Positions 8,005 to 17,940 of a stretch of 37,471 nt of DNA are shown here, piece by piece (positions within the stretch are counted from its first letter, which is position 1; every line of letters begins with the position of its first letter). Where the stretch lies: assembly GCA_958402495.1 (NCBI GenBank), contig CATXTS010000005.1, positions 1 through 37,471 of the forward strand. The letters are read 5' to 3'. Position numbers and translations under genes: made by a program. The stretch comes from an uncultured Clostridiaceae bacterium (lineage in GTDB: Bacteria; Bacillota; Clostridia; TANB77; CAG-508). Under the pieces are notes generated by a model that searched no databases, had not been told where the DNA came from, and saw nothing but the letters and a program-made list of their open reading frames with translations.

Positions 8005-9231
8005 ATGTTAAAAAACAAATCAAAAATTTTAGTTGCAATTGTTCTTGTTTTACTAATGTTATCTACATTCTGTTATGCCACTGATACAGCACCAATTTCA
8101 ACTAACCCTACAGACCAACAAACCAATACACAGGACAATACTGACAATTCTACTACGCAAGGCTCATCTGAAGACAATTGGGTAAAGACAGACTTATATC
8201 TATGCGAGGATTCCCCAAATGTTACACAAGTTGTAGATGGAAATGCTTTCATTGTTGGTAGAGATGTTACCATTAGTGGAGAAATCGGAGGAGACCTTTT
8301 CGTTATTGCTGATAAATTAACGATTAATGGTGGTTATGTATACAGTAGTATTTTCGCTTTTGCAAATGAAATTACCATTAATGGTGTTGTTTATGATGTA
8401 TATGCTAACTGTGCTACTTTTAACCTAGAAAAAGATGGTTTCATCTATAGGGATTTAAGAGTCAATGCAGATACAATTAATTTAAATGGTAAAGTTAGAA
8501 GAAATGCACATATTTCTGCCAACACCATTAACTTAGCAGAAGATATTGGAACCGTTATTTATGGTGATTTAAGTTACACTACAGGAAAAGAAATGACTTT
8601 TGCACAAGGTTTAATATCTGGTAACACTACCTACCAAGCTTCTTCTAACTATTCAGAAGGTATCTTGAGTATTCTTATCAGGTTATTAGGAAGTGTATTC
8701 TACACATTTGTACTTGTTATGTTATTAATTTGGCTTACTCCAAAATTTGTAGATAGAGTAACCAATATGGGTACTAAAAAAGCATTGGTATCTTTAGGAA
8801 TAGGCGTTGTTTCTCCATTTGTAGCTGCCTTAGCTAGTATTTTATTAATACTAAGTGTGGTAGGTGTTACTATATTTACTTCTATTGTATTTGCTGGTAG
8901 CCTACTTGGTATGTTTGGTTTAGCCATAGCAAGCCTATTCTTTGGAGGTTTAATTTGTAGATTATTAAAACAAAATGGTAATGTAAAATTAGTTATCTTT
9001 ACATTAATTTCTACGATTATTCTATGGTTACTTGCTCTTATTCCTTATGCAGGATGGGTTATCTCTTTACTAGTTACCCTTTTCGGTATTGGTATTACTT
9101 TAGTTAATATGGTATATAGAAAAGAAAATACTAAAAAAGAAAAAGCACCAAAAGAAAAAAAAGTTGCTAAGAAAAAAGAAGATAATACTATTACCAAATC
9201 AGAAAATACAGATAAAAAAGAAGACAAATAG
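8005..9231 (+). CDS. Secreted/membrane polymer-forming (bactofilin-like) protein
   Basis: The start at 8005 has AAAGGAGGATT 5 nt upstream; an earlier in-frame ATG at 7972 has none. The 408-residue protein has a signal peptide (LVAIVLVLLMLSTFCYA), a Thr/Asn/Gln-rich linker, then a beta-helix domain of short repeats (VTISGEIGGDLFVIADKLTI, ANEITINGVVYD, ADTINLNGKVRRNAHIS) as in bactofilin/polymer-forming proteins. About four membrane helices follow at residues 220-350, and a Lys-rich cytoplasmic tail. It probably forms an extracytoplasmic scaffold fixed to the membrane. The exact role is unknown. Confidence 0.75.
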   Translation: MLKNKSKILVAIVLVLLMLSTFCYATDTAPISTNPTDQQTNTQDNTDNSTTQGSSEDNWVKTDLYLCEDSPNVTQVVDGNAFIVGRDVTISGEIGGDLFVIADKLTINGGYVYSSIFAFANEITINGVVYDVYANCATFNLEKDGFIYRDLRVNADTINLNGKVRRNAHISANTINLAEDIGTVIYGDLSYTTGKEMTFAQGLISGNTTYQASSNYSEGILSILIRLLGSVFYTFVLVMLLIWLTPKFVDRVTNMGTKKALVSLGIGVVSPFVAALASILLILSVVGVTIFTSIVFAGSLLGMFGLAIASLFFGGLICRLLKQNGNVKLVIFTLISTIILWLLALIPYAGWVISLLVTLFGIGITLVNMVYRKENTKKEKAPKEKKVAKKKEDNTITKSENTDKKEDK

Positions 9232-9242
9232 TTTTATGATAA

Positions 9243-9285
9243 AAATAGGATTGAAAGCTTTTTACTTTCAATCCTATTTCTTTTT
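9243..9285. terminator. Bidirectional terminator between the bactofilin-like and MFS genes
   Basis: AAATAGGATTGAAAG pairs perfectly with CTTTCAATCCTATTT around a short loop, with a T-tract on the plus side and a T-rich run on the minus side. It serves both convergent genes. Confidence 0.9.
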
Positions 9286-9306
9286 TTCATTTTCTTTCTT
9301 TTATCG

Positions 9307-10590
9307 TTATCTTGCTACATATTCAATATCTTTTTTAGAATATGCCTCTGGTGGCAAACCTAATTTATTCTTCATATATTTAATTAGTAATATCGCTATT
9401 ATAGAAAATGCAATGCCACTATATAAGGCTGCTTGCGGTAAACTTAAGTACTTTAATAATATAGAACCTATCAGACTTATGACCATTCTTCCCATATTGG
9501 ATATGATGCTATTGGCTGCATAAATTTTAGGTAAGATTTGTGCATTCGTAAAGTTTCCTAAATAACGTTTCTTAATGACTTGATAGATACCCTTACTATA
9601 TGACCTGACTATAAAAGTAAATAATACGATTCCTAATTGCATAGAAAAGGGAATTGGTAATAACATACTTGCACCTAAAATGATTGCACTTATGGTTAAG
9701 GTTAAACTAATTAATGTCAAGGTTTTATTACGATGCTGCTTATGAAAACTTATAGCTTTTGTAGCAAAAATACCAGTTAATAATTGGGTAGTTGCTAATA
9801 TAATACCTATGTAGTAAGAAGGAATCTGCATTTCCTTTAATTGAGTTTCTTGATAGGAAGATACTAATATAATGATTCCCCAAATAAATCCTAACATACA
9901 TAACAAGGCCTTTAGTCGAGCTGACTGAAATATAAAGCAAAATCCATTTTTTAAATCATAAACCGTATTTTTAAAACCATTCTCTTTACAACTTATTGGG
10001 GATGGTTCTGTTATTTCTATGAAATTAATAGATGCTATGATAGAAAACGCATTAAACATCAAACATATTACAATCGGAATATAGGGATTTATATCATACA
10101 AAAAACCCGAAATAAAAACAGAGATTGCTCCTACATAACAAAATTTTGAATAACCACCTCCATCTATTTTAGAGAATATTTCACTCTTTCTTTTTGTTTC
10201 TGGCAGAGATTCTGTTAAAAAATTAGATTCAGCAATTCCCTTCATTCCAAAGCCAATTGCTGAAAGCAATCTAGCTAAAATATATATACTATATGGTTTA
10301 CAAAGGACTATACACAACATTGCAAGGAAAGTAAATAGATTACCTAATATCATCCCTCTTCTTTTTCCAATTCGACCTATAATAACTGTTATTGGAATTT
10401 GTACAATTATACAAAAAAATGCATAAATAGAACTAGCAAGTACAATATCTGATGCTGTGAAATGCTTAACTTGCATTAAAAATAGCACCTCTATTCCATA
10501 AAAAAAGAGCCAATCTAAACTCACCATTTTATAAATGGGATATAGTTTCATATTGCTCTTTCTAATTTGTGCTTTCTTTTTTTCTTCCAT
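9307..10590 (-). CDS. Major facilitator superfamily transporter
   Basis: The 427-residue protein has about twelve hydrophobic segments. The loop after helix 2 carries the MFS signature-like GRIGKRRGMILGN (about residues 72-84), and helix 4 has ARLLSAIGFGMKGIAESNFL. The central loop (residues ~195-215) is short and charged. No substrate-specific motif is recognisable; drug efflux or small-solute export is possible. A broken second copy of the same gene lies just upstream (10769-10975), which points to a local duplication. Confidence 0.8.
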   Translation of the reverse strand: MEEKKKAQIRKSNMKLYPIYKMVSLDWLFFYGIEVLFLMQVKHFTASDIVLASSIYAFFCIIVQIPITVIIGRIGKRRGMILGNLFTFLAMLCIVLCKPYSIYILARLLSAIGFGMKGIAESNFLTESLPETKRKSEIFSKIDGGGYSKFCYVGAISVFISGFLYDINPYIPIVICLMFNAFSIIASINFIEITEPSPISCKENGFKNTVYDLKNGFCFIFQSARLKALLCMLGFIWGIIILVSSYQETQLKEMQIPSYYIGIILATTQLLTGIFATKAISFHKQHRNKTLTLISLTLTISAIILGASMLLPIPFSMQLGIVLFTFIVRSYSKGIYQVIKKRYLGNFTNAQILPKIYAANSIISNMGRMVISLIGSILLKYLSLPQAALYSGIAFSIIAILLIKYMKNKLGLPPEAYSKKDIEYVAR

Positions 10591-10768
10591 AATAAAATCT
10601 CCATTTCTTTTGTTTTATCTAAGATTTTATCATGCTTTTTTCCAAAAAAGTTTTGGATATTCTTCAAATTCTTATCCTTTAATTACATAACATATCATTG
10701 TTTTTTATTATTAAATTATGAATTGCTTGGTAATTCAGTATTTTCTATCCTACTTCTTCCTATTTTCT

Positions 10769-10975
10769 CTATCCTTTTAATGCCACCTTATTTTTCATAT
10801 ACGCTCTTAATACCCCTGCTACAAAGGAACTAACTACTACGATATTCCATGTTTAACTTGCATCAAAAAATAGCACTTTGCTTCCATAGAAAAAGAGCCA
10901 ATCTGAATTCACCATTTTATAAATCTGGTATAGTTTCCTACTGCTCTTTCTATTACTTGCTTTTTCTAGTTATCA
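10769..10975 (-). pseudogene. Remnant of a second MFS transporter copy
   Basis: On the minus strand the region encodes RKLYQIYKMVNSDWLFFYG, closely matching the N-terminus of the neighbouring transporter (MKLYPIYKMVSLDWLFFYG). A one-base insertion breaks the frame at VLF, and after a large internal deletion the text resumes with YMKNKVALKG and a TAG at 10769-10771, matching the C-terminal YMKNKLGLPPE. Only about 65 of 427 codons remain. It directly follows the stop of the next gene (10966). Confidence 0.75.
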
Positions 10976-11553
10976 CTAACAGCATGTTTCATTATCCACT
11001 TTTTCTGGATAGGAATCATTCCAAAATAAATGGCTAATTGGATAATGCCTAAAGTAACATACAATATCGTTATTTGTGTTTTAACTTGCTCTACTATTTC
11101 TTTTTTTTGATTTTGATAGTCAGCTATCTCTTTATCTGTAGAATAATATTGCATTAGACTTTCCTGCATTTTCACACGGACATTAGAGTTAACCTTTTCT
11201 TCTACTTCTTGTATGTTATCCATGGCTGTTATACAAGTAGAAATTGTAGAAAGTGTACAAATAACTACTGTATAAATAAGTATGTTTTTAATAACTGCCG
11301 ATACATCTGCATATAAAATAGACCTTTTCTTAAATGTTACTTTCGTGCTTGTGTAATATGTTAAAAAAATACATATGCCAGAAATGATTACAGTTATTAT
11401 TAAACTTAATATCCACATATCATTACCTATTTTGTTATCAATCATATTTATTAAGATACGATTAACAATGCCAAATACAATACTAAATAAGATATAACCT
11501 CCAATTAATTCTCCTGTAATTTTTCTAACACTTGCTACTTCTTTTTCTTCCAT
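10966..11553 (-). CDS. Unknown four-helix membrane protein
   Basis: The 195-residue protein starts MEEKEVASVRKITGELIGGY behind a GGGGGAGAAAA ribosome site. It has hydrophobic helices at about residues 13-37, 46-66, 86-110 and 160-180. Between helices 3 and 4 a charged, coiled-coil-like segment of ~50 residues (NIQEVEEKVNSNVRVKMQES onward) would form an extracellular or cytoplasmic loop. I do not recognise the family. It stands alone, with an MFS remnant downstream. Confidence 0.6.
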   Translation of the reverse strand: MEEKEVASVRKITGELIGGYILFSIVFGIVNRILINMIDNKIGNDMWILSLIITVIISGICIFLTYYTSTKVTFKKRSILYADVSAVIKNILIYTVVICTLSTISTCITAMDNIQEVEEKVNSNVRVKMQESLMQYYSTDKEIADYQNQKKEIVEQVKTQITILYVTLGIIQLAIYFGMIPIQKKWIMKHAVSDN

Positions 11554-11682
11554 TTTTTCTCCCCCTTTTACTTTTTATTTTCTTTTAAGTATACCAAAGA
11601 GATTATATCATATCCTTTTTTACATTCCAATATTTTAGAAAAATATCTTATTTAACTGTTACATAATTTAATTTTAGATTTT

Positions 11683-12438
11683 CTATCCCACACTTTCTAA
11701 TAATTTCTTTAAAGAATTCTCATTTAAAAGTTGCAGTGTTTGAAATTTTCCTTTATAGAAAACAGCCCAGTTATTAAATACACAAGGTACATTTTTAGCC
11801 TTTTCTAAGCTATCTATTTTCTCTAATCTAAAAGGTATTTGTTGTTCTTGACAATACTTACTTATTTGTTCTATACAATTTGGAATATAGGGACATTGCA
11901 TACCATAATAAATAGTTAATTCTTGTGTATCTATTTGTTGTTTTTTGGCATTCGGCATAAACTTTGGAATAGTTCCATCGAAAGATAATGCCAATAATTC
12001 ATACATATCTGCTATCGTATCTACTACTTTAAAATCAAATTTTGCCATGAATTTTTTATCGGATAAAAAGGATAATTTTTTCTGACTACTTAATACACAT
12101 ACCCCACTTTTTCCTAACTTTTTTGCTTGTTCTATACAGTCTTGTAACAACTGTGTAGCATATCCTTTTCCTTTATAGCTTCCAGCTACCCATAAACAAT
12201 AAATATAGATATAATTATCCCCTTCTACAGGTACCCAAGCCGTTTCTAAAGGTGCATATTCTATAAATACTTTAGCATTTACATCTAATTTCCTAAAAGT
12301 ATGCCCTTCTTTTATTCTTTGTTTTAGCCATTCCTTTTTCGTATGAACACCTGCTTGATGTTTTTTATCACTGATTGCACAACATACATGTTCCTCACCT
12401 ATATTTTCTAAACTTAAAACTTTATAATTTTCTTCCAT
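11683..12438 (-). CDS. GNAT acetyltransferase with YoaP-like C-terminal domain
   Basis: The start at 12436-12438 (MEENYKVLSLEN) follows AAAGGAGGAGGAAAT; the open frame upstream to 12492 has no ribosome site. The 251-residue protein has a GNAT fold with the acetyl-CoA loop YKGKGYATQLLQDC (about residues 112-125) and a C-terminal YoaP-like domain (LTIYYGMQCPYIPNCIEQIS, then VPCVFNNWAVFYKGKFQT) with a CPYIPNC Cys pair that resembles a thioredoxin fold. The substrate is unknown. Confidence 0.75.
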   Translation of the reverse strand: MEENYKVLSLENIGEEHVCCAISDKKHQAGVHTKKEWLKQRIKEGHTFRKLDVNAKVFIEYAPLETAWVPVEGDNYIYIYCLWVAGSYKGKGYATQLLQDCIEQAKKLGKSGVCVLSSQKKLSFLSDKKFMAKFDFKVVDTIADMYELLALSFDGTIPKFMPNAKKQQIDTQELTIYYGMQCPYIPNCIEQISKYCQEQQIPFRLEKIDSLEKAKNVPCVFNNWAVFYKGKFQTLQLLNENSLKKLLESVG

Positions 12439-12548
12439 ATTTCCTCCTCCTTTATAGAATTCTATATATAGTATACCAAATTCTAGTGACAATAGTTGTC
12501 ATATTTTAAATTTTATCCTATTTTTAAAAATTTTTTTATATAGAAAAA

Positions 12549-12580
12549 GCTAGCACATTATGACGCACTAGCATACTTTT
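12549..12580 (-). terminator. Terminator of the DnaQ-BRCT gene
   Basis: On the minus strand GCTAG...CTAGC (12568-12572 with 12549-12553) is followed by TTTTTC, directly after the stop codon at 12581. Confidence 0.65.
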
Positions 12581-13522
12581 TTACAAGGTAACGACTTCTC
12601 CTATCATTCTATAAAAATCAATTTCATCTATAATCTCTAAGGCTTGTCCCTCGTCTATAAGTTCTTCTGCCTTTTTTAATTTATTGGTCTTTTTTCCATT
12701 GGTGAAGTCTATAAAATCTGATTTTCCAATTACTAAATAGTTTGTATGATTACTAATTTTATCACTTGGATAGCCACCCACGTTAACCACCATTTGCATG
12801 GCTTGTTTTCTAGGCATTCTTTCTAAAGTTCCTGTAAATACCACTTCTTTTTGAAAAAAAGCATTATTTTCATCCATTACTTCAACTGTTGGTTGTATAC
12901 TGGCAATGTCTATCCTATTATCCCTATGGTTCAAACATAAAGATTTTGTTCCTTTCCATTCCCCATTAGATTTAATAAATCCCTTTTGAACTTTTAACAA
13001 CTTGTGTAATTCTTCTATATCTTCTAAATGATTATCTCTTAGCACATTCATCATAACTTCATAACAAGCCTTTGTATCTTCTAATGCATTATGATGGCTA
13101 AACTGTATACCATAATACTGAGCTAAAGTATCTAATTTGTAATTAAATAAACCCTTTACTCCTCTTCTAGCTAACGTATAAGTACAAGTATATTGTGCAT
13201 TTGGGTATTCTATCTGATAGGCATCTAAGACATCTCGTAAACACCTGGTATCAAATTGTGCAAAGTGTGCTACCAATGTGGTATCATTAAAGTGTGGTTT
13301 TATTTTTTCCCAAACCACATCAAAGGTTGGTTCCTTTTCGACCATTTCTTTTGTAATTCCATGAATTTGAGTATTAAAGTAATCCATATAAAAAGGTTCT
13401 GGTTTTACTAGATGGTAACCTTCTTCGATTATTTGGTTATTTTCTAATACTATATATCCTATTGAACAAATACTACTTTGTTTATTATTTGCGGTTTCTA
13501 CATCAAAAAAGGTGTATTTCAT
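12581..13522 (-). CDS. DnaQ-like 3'-5' exonuclease with C-terminal BRCT domain
   Basis: The 313-residue protein has the DEDDh exonuclease motifs: FDVETA (6-11), HFAQFDTRCL (around 86-95) and HNALEDTKACYEVM (around 143-156). After a linker, a BRCT domain follows (VVFTGTLERMPRKQAMQMVV, then NVGGYPSDKISNHTNYLVIG) of the kind found in DNA ligase and DnaQ-BRCT fusions. It probably acts in DNA repair or proofreading separately from the main polymerase. The start is the first ATG, behind a TAGGAGGAAATT site. Confidence 0.9.
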   Translation of the reverse strand: MKYTFFDVETANNKQSSICSIGYIVLENNQIIEEGYHLVKPEPFYMDYFNTQIHGITKEMVEKEPTFDVVWEKIKPHFNDTTLVAHFAQFDTRCLRDVLDAYQIEYPNAQYTCTYTLARRGVKGLFNYKLDTLAQYYGIQFSHHNALEDTKACYEVMMNVLRDNHLEDIEELHKLLKVQKGFIKSNGEWKGTKSLCLNHRDNRIDIASIQPTVEVMDENNAFFQKEVVFTGTLERMPRKQAMQMVVNVGGYPSDKISNHTNYLVIGKSDFIDFTNGKKTNKLKKAEELIDEGQALEIIDEIDFYRMIGEVVTL

Positions 13523-13856
13523 AAATAATTTCCTCCTATTTTCGCTTTTTTTACTACATTTTATGGTACATTTTTTAATGTTTATTTTTCTTTTTTATAT
13601 CATATTTTTCTATATATTGGAAGATATATTTTCTAATATTTGGAAATTTTTTTGTAGTTCATCTTCATTTTTTATGATAGTTTCATTTTATAACTATTTT
13701 TCATAACCTTTATCTTCTTTCCACTAATATAGTACATTCTATTTTTACTTTTTAAAAAAAGTAAATTATTTTCAAATAACGTAAATCCATTAAAATAAAA
13801 GAAAAGAAATACAAAATGTATATGATTTTCTATATATTTTAATAATACTAAAAAAC
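13523..13856. other. AT-rich intergenic stretch, nothing recognised
   Basis: The stretch between the exonuclease start and the glycosylase terminator holds only T-rich and A-rich sequence and two low-complexity frames without ribosome sites. I see no RNA, repeat or gene. Confidence 0.5.
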
Positions 13857-13884
13857 ACCACATATTTTTTAAGTTTATTGTGGT
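13846..13884 (-). terminator. Terminator of the glycosylase gene
   Basis: On the minus strand ACCACA (13879-13884) pairs with TGTGGT (13857-13862), followed by GTTTTTTAG. Confidence 0.6.
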
Positions 13885-13906
13885 ATTTTATTTTTACTTA
13901 ATTTCT

Positions 13907-14422
13907 CTATTTTTCTTTTATAGAAAGTGCCTTTTTCCAACATTCTACTTTTTCTTGAAAACGATAACTTGTATTTAAGCTACTGGATGATGGAACATAT
14001 TGATAAACACATTGTAACTTTTCATTTTCCATATATTTTTCAAATGCTTTCTGCGCTGATTTTCCATTTAATAATATATTTTCTATATTAGGATATTCTG
14101 TTAAAAGCCCTTTGATATCATTAAATTCACCATTTACAATATTTTTATCTTCACTACCTTCTCTATTTGCTTGTTTATAGGTATCCCATAATGCTATATG
14201 ATTTTTTAATATAAATTGTATTTTATTGGCATATGTGTTTATATCCTCTTGTGTACCATCAAATATAGAAATAAGAATCTTCCAGAAGTGATTTGTTTTA
14301 TTCGCATAATACTCATTTGCCATTATCGATTTGTCACTAGGCAAACTTCCTAATATTAATATTTTCGAGTCCTTGCTTATAATGGGTTCAAATGATTTTT
14401 TCACTTTTATATTTCCTTTCAT
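13907..14422 (-). CDS. DNA-deoxyinosine/uracil glycosylase, UDG superfamily
   Basis: The 171-residue protein has KILILGSLPSDKSIMANEYY followed by NKTNHFWKIL, the active-site region of the hypoxanthine/uracil-DNA glycosylase branch of the UDG superfamily (GSxPS...YY.N..N.FW). Further on are HIALWDTYK and ILLNGKSAQKAFEKY, then the C-terminal motif YVPSSSSLN, in place of the usual PSxSP. It would excise deaminated bases. The gene starts 39 bp after the stop of the large STAND protein and is probably in its operon, so it may belong to the defence unit. Confidence 0.8.
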   Translation of the reverse strand: MKGNIKVKKSFEPIISKDSKILILGSLPSDKSIMANEYYANKTNHFWKILISIFDGTQEDINTYANKIQFILKNHIALWDTYKQANREGSEDKNIVNGEFNDIKGLLTEYPNIENILLNGKSAQKAFEKYMENEKLQCVYQYVPSSSSLNTSYRFQEKVECWKKALSIKEK

Positions 14423-14461
14423 TTATGCTTTCTAATATTCATGTTAACATACACCATTAAA

Positions 14462-17400
14462 TCAAACTAAATATTTTGACCTTATTTTGGTTTCTGCAAC
14501 ACCATATGCATTTAAATGCATATTTTCTTGTAGTAAACTCACTGTATTTTTACATTCCTGATAAATGTCATAAAGATAATCAACAACACCTATTTCTTCT
14601 AACCTTTTTTTCCAAATTTTATCTTTCATCATCTCTTGAATATTTAATATATAACCATTTTCCTTTTTGCTATAAAATTTAGCAAATAATTCTTCTTGAT
14701 AAATACTAAAATCAAATTTTTGAAAATCCCATCCAAAGTCAGTTCCTGTAATAAATTCTATAAAGTGTAAGTAAGTAGGACTCGTTATATTAAAAGAGTA
14801 TAAATTAAAACTCCTATCTAATTCTAGAGTTATATTAATAAGATTTATCATTCCCTTAGCAGCTTTCTTTTTTCCAATTTTTTCGTATTTCATTTCCATC
14901 TCATAAATAAAAAATTTTAAAGCTGGTAATAAATAAAATTTATTAAAGTTCTCCGTATCTAAAGCAGCATATAATTGTAGCATTTTTTGCACATTGTGCT
15001 GTAAATAATCTTCTATATCTTCTATTTTCTTATCCCATTTAAAAATGCATTCTAACAAGTTATACTGACATTTTATGATTTCTTGAACTGCTAAAAATAA
15101 ATATATATAAGAATTTAAGAAAACATATTCTCCATATTTTTGTATAATGATTTCTGCTGTTAATAATTCTTGTATTTCCTTTGGATGCTCCTTTTGATAT
15201 CTTTTAATGTCTTTTTTAGAAATAGCATAATTTGCTTTTTTTAGATTTTCATAAGCTATCTTTCCCAATAATTCTTCTGATTCTTTTGAAATCTTATTCT
15301 TTTCATGTAGCATATATTGAATAAATTGTTTTCCCAGCCCATCAATGGAATCATCTATTTTTTTCTTTTTTGTTTTAAATTCTTGATAAAAAGCTAAATT
15401 CCTAAATTCTGTAGAATCGCTTTCAACATAAAAGCTATCTATCCACCATTTGCTTATCGCATCCATCCTATCTTCTCTTCTTATTAATTGATAATAACTT
15501 TCTTTTTCTTTTTTTATTTCCGATTTTTCTCGTATTCCTTTTTCAAATTTTGCTTCAATTAAGTCAATTTGCTCTTGGTCCACTAGTTCATGATTATCAA
15601 ATAGGATTGTTTTTCTATTTTCTTCCTTTTTAGTTTTCCTATTTGCCTTTACTATTTCAATTTCTGCTTCTAACAATTCTTCATCTACTTCAATATCACA
15701 GTATTTATACAAAAAATCTAAAATTTCTTGGTATACTTTTTTACTATATAATTTTTTTAAACTTGGTATTTCATCTGTTACAGTTGCCTCAATATATTCC
15801 TTTATGATATCTTGTAAATTTTTCCCATCTATTATTTCTTCTGCTACATATTCTATACTTATCTCTTTTATCGCATCTTCTACATCTCTGGATACTACTT
15901 CTTGCAAGAACTCTTCTATTCCATCTAGAAACATTAACATAACTTCACTGTTTTTCTTATAATCTAACATTATTAAACATTGATTAAAAAATATTTCGAA
16001 CTCTGAAACCGTACATATTCCATAAGCGAAATCATCTAAACTTCCTTCTATCACAAATTCTTTAAATACATCTTTTGCAAAAGAATATAAAGGGTCTTCT
16101 GGCCTTTCTAAAATTTCAAGGATATAACTTGCCCCCTCAAAGTATATATTTTGAACAATCATCTTTTTTATGATTTTTTCTCTTTCTGGGTTAATTCTTC
16201 TTTTCAATATTTTAAACAAAATTCTTTTCGTATCATAGAAAAATCCTTTTATGTTTTTCATATCTTTTTCTACTTTTTGAGCTAGTTTTTCCTCAATATT
16301 TATATCTTTATATGCAATTAAATTAATATAATGTAATACCTCTGCGTATTTTGCACTCTTTATATACCTATCGATAGAAATTTCATTTTTCTGTACTTTA
16401 TGAATAATATAATCTGCTACACTATGTTTGCAAACTTCTAGTTCTTTTTCATTTTCCTTATTAAACGTAATTTTTATAAACGCATTACTTAATACATGAA
16501 CTGCCTTTTCAAAAGTTGCTGAATCTAATATTTGTATTTTCTCTATTCTTATGATTTCATGGAACTGTTCTTCTACATACTTTAAGGGTACTTTTACACC
16601 AAAAAATACGATAATCGCCAACACCATTTTTTCATAATCGGTGAGTTTTCGATATTCTTCTTCCCATAATTTCTCTGGTGAGTTTAAAGCTTCTTTTATA
16701 TATTCTTTTATATCCTTAATATCCTTTTCTCCCATCCTTTCACAAATTAGGGCAATAACACCAGGATTAAAATTAGCATGTGTGATTACATCTGCATAAA
16801 ACTTATCTTCTATTATCTTTCTATGCTTGTCTGTTCCTAATAAATTATTTTGTTGCATATGGTTATAGAAAATATTACCTTTTTCTTCATAACTATAGTT
16901 TGCAACATCAATTAAATATTCATCCTTAATGCTGGTAGCATGATAGAACTTATAAAATAATTCTTTTGCATGATTATAAATATATGTTCTCGTTGTTAAT
17001 ATCAATTTTTTATTTGTCGCATTTTTAAAAATATTCACAATTTTATCCAATGTACTTTCTGCAATATTTTTTTCTAAATATTGTACATTGGAGCCTAAAA
17101 AGTCATCTAATAAACAAATGACTTTTCCATCCATTCCTACTACTTGTCTTTTTATCTCTACTAAATCATCTACATTTCCATAAAGGAAGATATAGCCTTC
17201 TTTCATATAATCGCTTACTATTTTTCTAGCAGTGCTTGTTTTTCCTACCCATGGTTCTCCATGTAAAATGATGATATTTTGCTCTTCTAATTTTTCCTTT
17301 GCTTCTTTATATACTCTCGTTTCGTAAAATACGGCATTGGATTTTTTGATTTCTAAAGCTTCATATTTTGTATTATAATCATAACAAATCGCATTTTTTT

Positions 17401-17914
17401 TATATACTTCTATTTGTGGAATTGTTTTTATTTCTTCGTATGTGTTTAATGTTTTTATAAATCTAATACAAATATCATCTAATTCACCTGGTTTTAGTTC
17501 TTCTAATCTAAATCTCTTTGTTTTTCGTTTTTCTTTATTGTTTTCTAAAATAACATCAATTGTTTTTAAATCAAATAATTTATAATAAATTTTTGTGGTT
17601 CTATCTTCCTTAATTTCAACAACAAAATAAATGGCTCCTTTATGGTCTTTTTTGTAATTTTGAATATCTACTATTTCTATATCATAATAGGTTCCATTCT
17701 TTACATTTATTTTTGCATCTGTCCCTTTTACTTGCACAGGTATTCTCCCTACTAAGTCTGATTTCTTAGATGTATCATTTTTGTACAAGTATAAATCTCC
17801 ATCCCAAACAGGTTCTTTATCTCTCTTTTTTAAACTTTCCTCTATGTTATCAAATTGATTAATTTCATTGGTTAGTGCAGTTATTGCTATATTCTCTTTT
17901 TTATTAGAATTCAT
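14462..17914 (-). CDS. Nuclease-STAND NTPase, Avs-like antiphage defence candidate
   Basis: The 1150-residue protein has three parts. Residues 1-165 look like a PD-(D/E)XK nuclease of the DUF4365/Cap4 kind, with D38-G-D40 and Q61-V-K63 (WDGDLYLY, then RIPVQVKGT). Residues 200-430 form a STAND NTPase close to nSTAND3: Walker A GEPWVGKT (219-226), Walker B ICLLDD (266-271) and TTRTY (307-311). Residues 430-1150 are a long helical region without recognised domain, as expected for a sensor. This is the layout of Avs proteins, which detect phage proteins and then degrade DNA. It has its own promoter and is followed by a glycosylase gene. Antiviral activity is inferred. Confidence 0.75.
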   Translation of the reverse strand: MNSNKKENIAITALTNEINQFDNIEESLKKRDKEPVWDGDLYLYKNDTSKKSDLVGRIPVQVKGTDAKINVKNGTYYDIEIVDIQNYKKDHKGAIYFVVEIKEDRTTKIYYKLFDLKTIDVILENNKEKRKTKRFRLEELKPGELDDICIRFIKTLNTYEEIKTIPQIEVYKKNAICYDYNTKYEALEIKKSNAVFYETRVYKEAKEKLEEQNIIILHGEPWVGKTSTARKIVSDYMKEGYIFLYGNVDDLVEIKRQVVGMDGKVICLLDDFLGSNVQYLEKNIAESTLDKIVNIFKNATNKKLILTTRTYIYNHAKELFYKFYHATSIKDEYLIDVANYSYEEKGNIFYNHMQQNNLLGTDKHRKIIEDKFYADVITHANFNPGVIALICERMGEKDIKDIKEYIKEALNSPEKLWEEEYRKLTDYEKMVLAIIVFFGVKVPLKYVEEQFHEIIRIEKIQILDSATFEKAVHVLSNAFIKITFNKENEKELEVCKHSVADYIIHKVQKNEISIDRYIKSAKYAEVLHYINLIAYKDINIEEKLAQKVEKDMKNIKGFFYDTKRILFKILKRRINPEREKIIKKMIVQNIYFEGASYILEILERPEDPLYSFAKDVFKEFVIEGSLDDFAYGICTVSEFEIFFNQCLIMLDYKKNSEVMLMFLDGIEEFLQEVVSRDVEDAIKEISIEYVAEEIIDGKNLQDIIKEYIEATVTDEIPSLKKLYSKKVYQEILDFLYKYCDIEVDEELLEAEIEIVKANRKTKKEENRKTILFDNHELVDQEQIDLIEAKFEKGIREKSEIKKEKESYYQLIRREDRMDAISKWWIDSFYVESDSTEFRNLAFYQEFKTKKKKIDDSIDGLGKQFIQYMLHEKNKISKESEELLGKIAYENLKKANYAISKKDIKRYQKEHPKEIQELLTAEIIIQKYGEYVFLNSYIYLFLAVQEIIKCQYNLLECIFKWDKKIEDIEDYLQHNVQKMLQLYAALDTENFNKFYLLPALKFFIYEMEMKYEKIGKKKAAKGMINLINITLELDRSFNLYSFNITSPTYLHFIEFITGTDFGWDFQKFDFSIYQEELFAKFYSKKENGYILNIQEMMKDKIWKKRLEEIGVVDYLYDIYQECKNTVSLLQENMHLNAYGVAETKIRSKYLV

Positions 17915-17940
17915 ACTTTCACCTTTTACTTTCGAATTCT

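Noticed and set aside
13672..13863. 63-residue minus-strand ORF
   Set aside because: Low-complexity Phe/Lys-rich text overlapping a terminator; no ribosome site.
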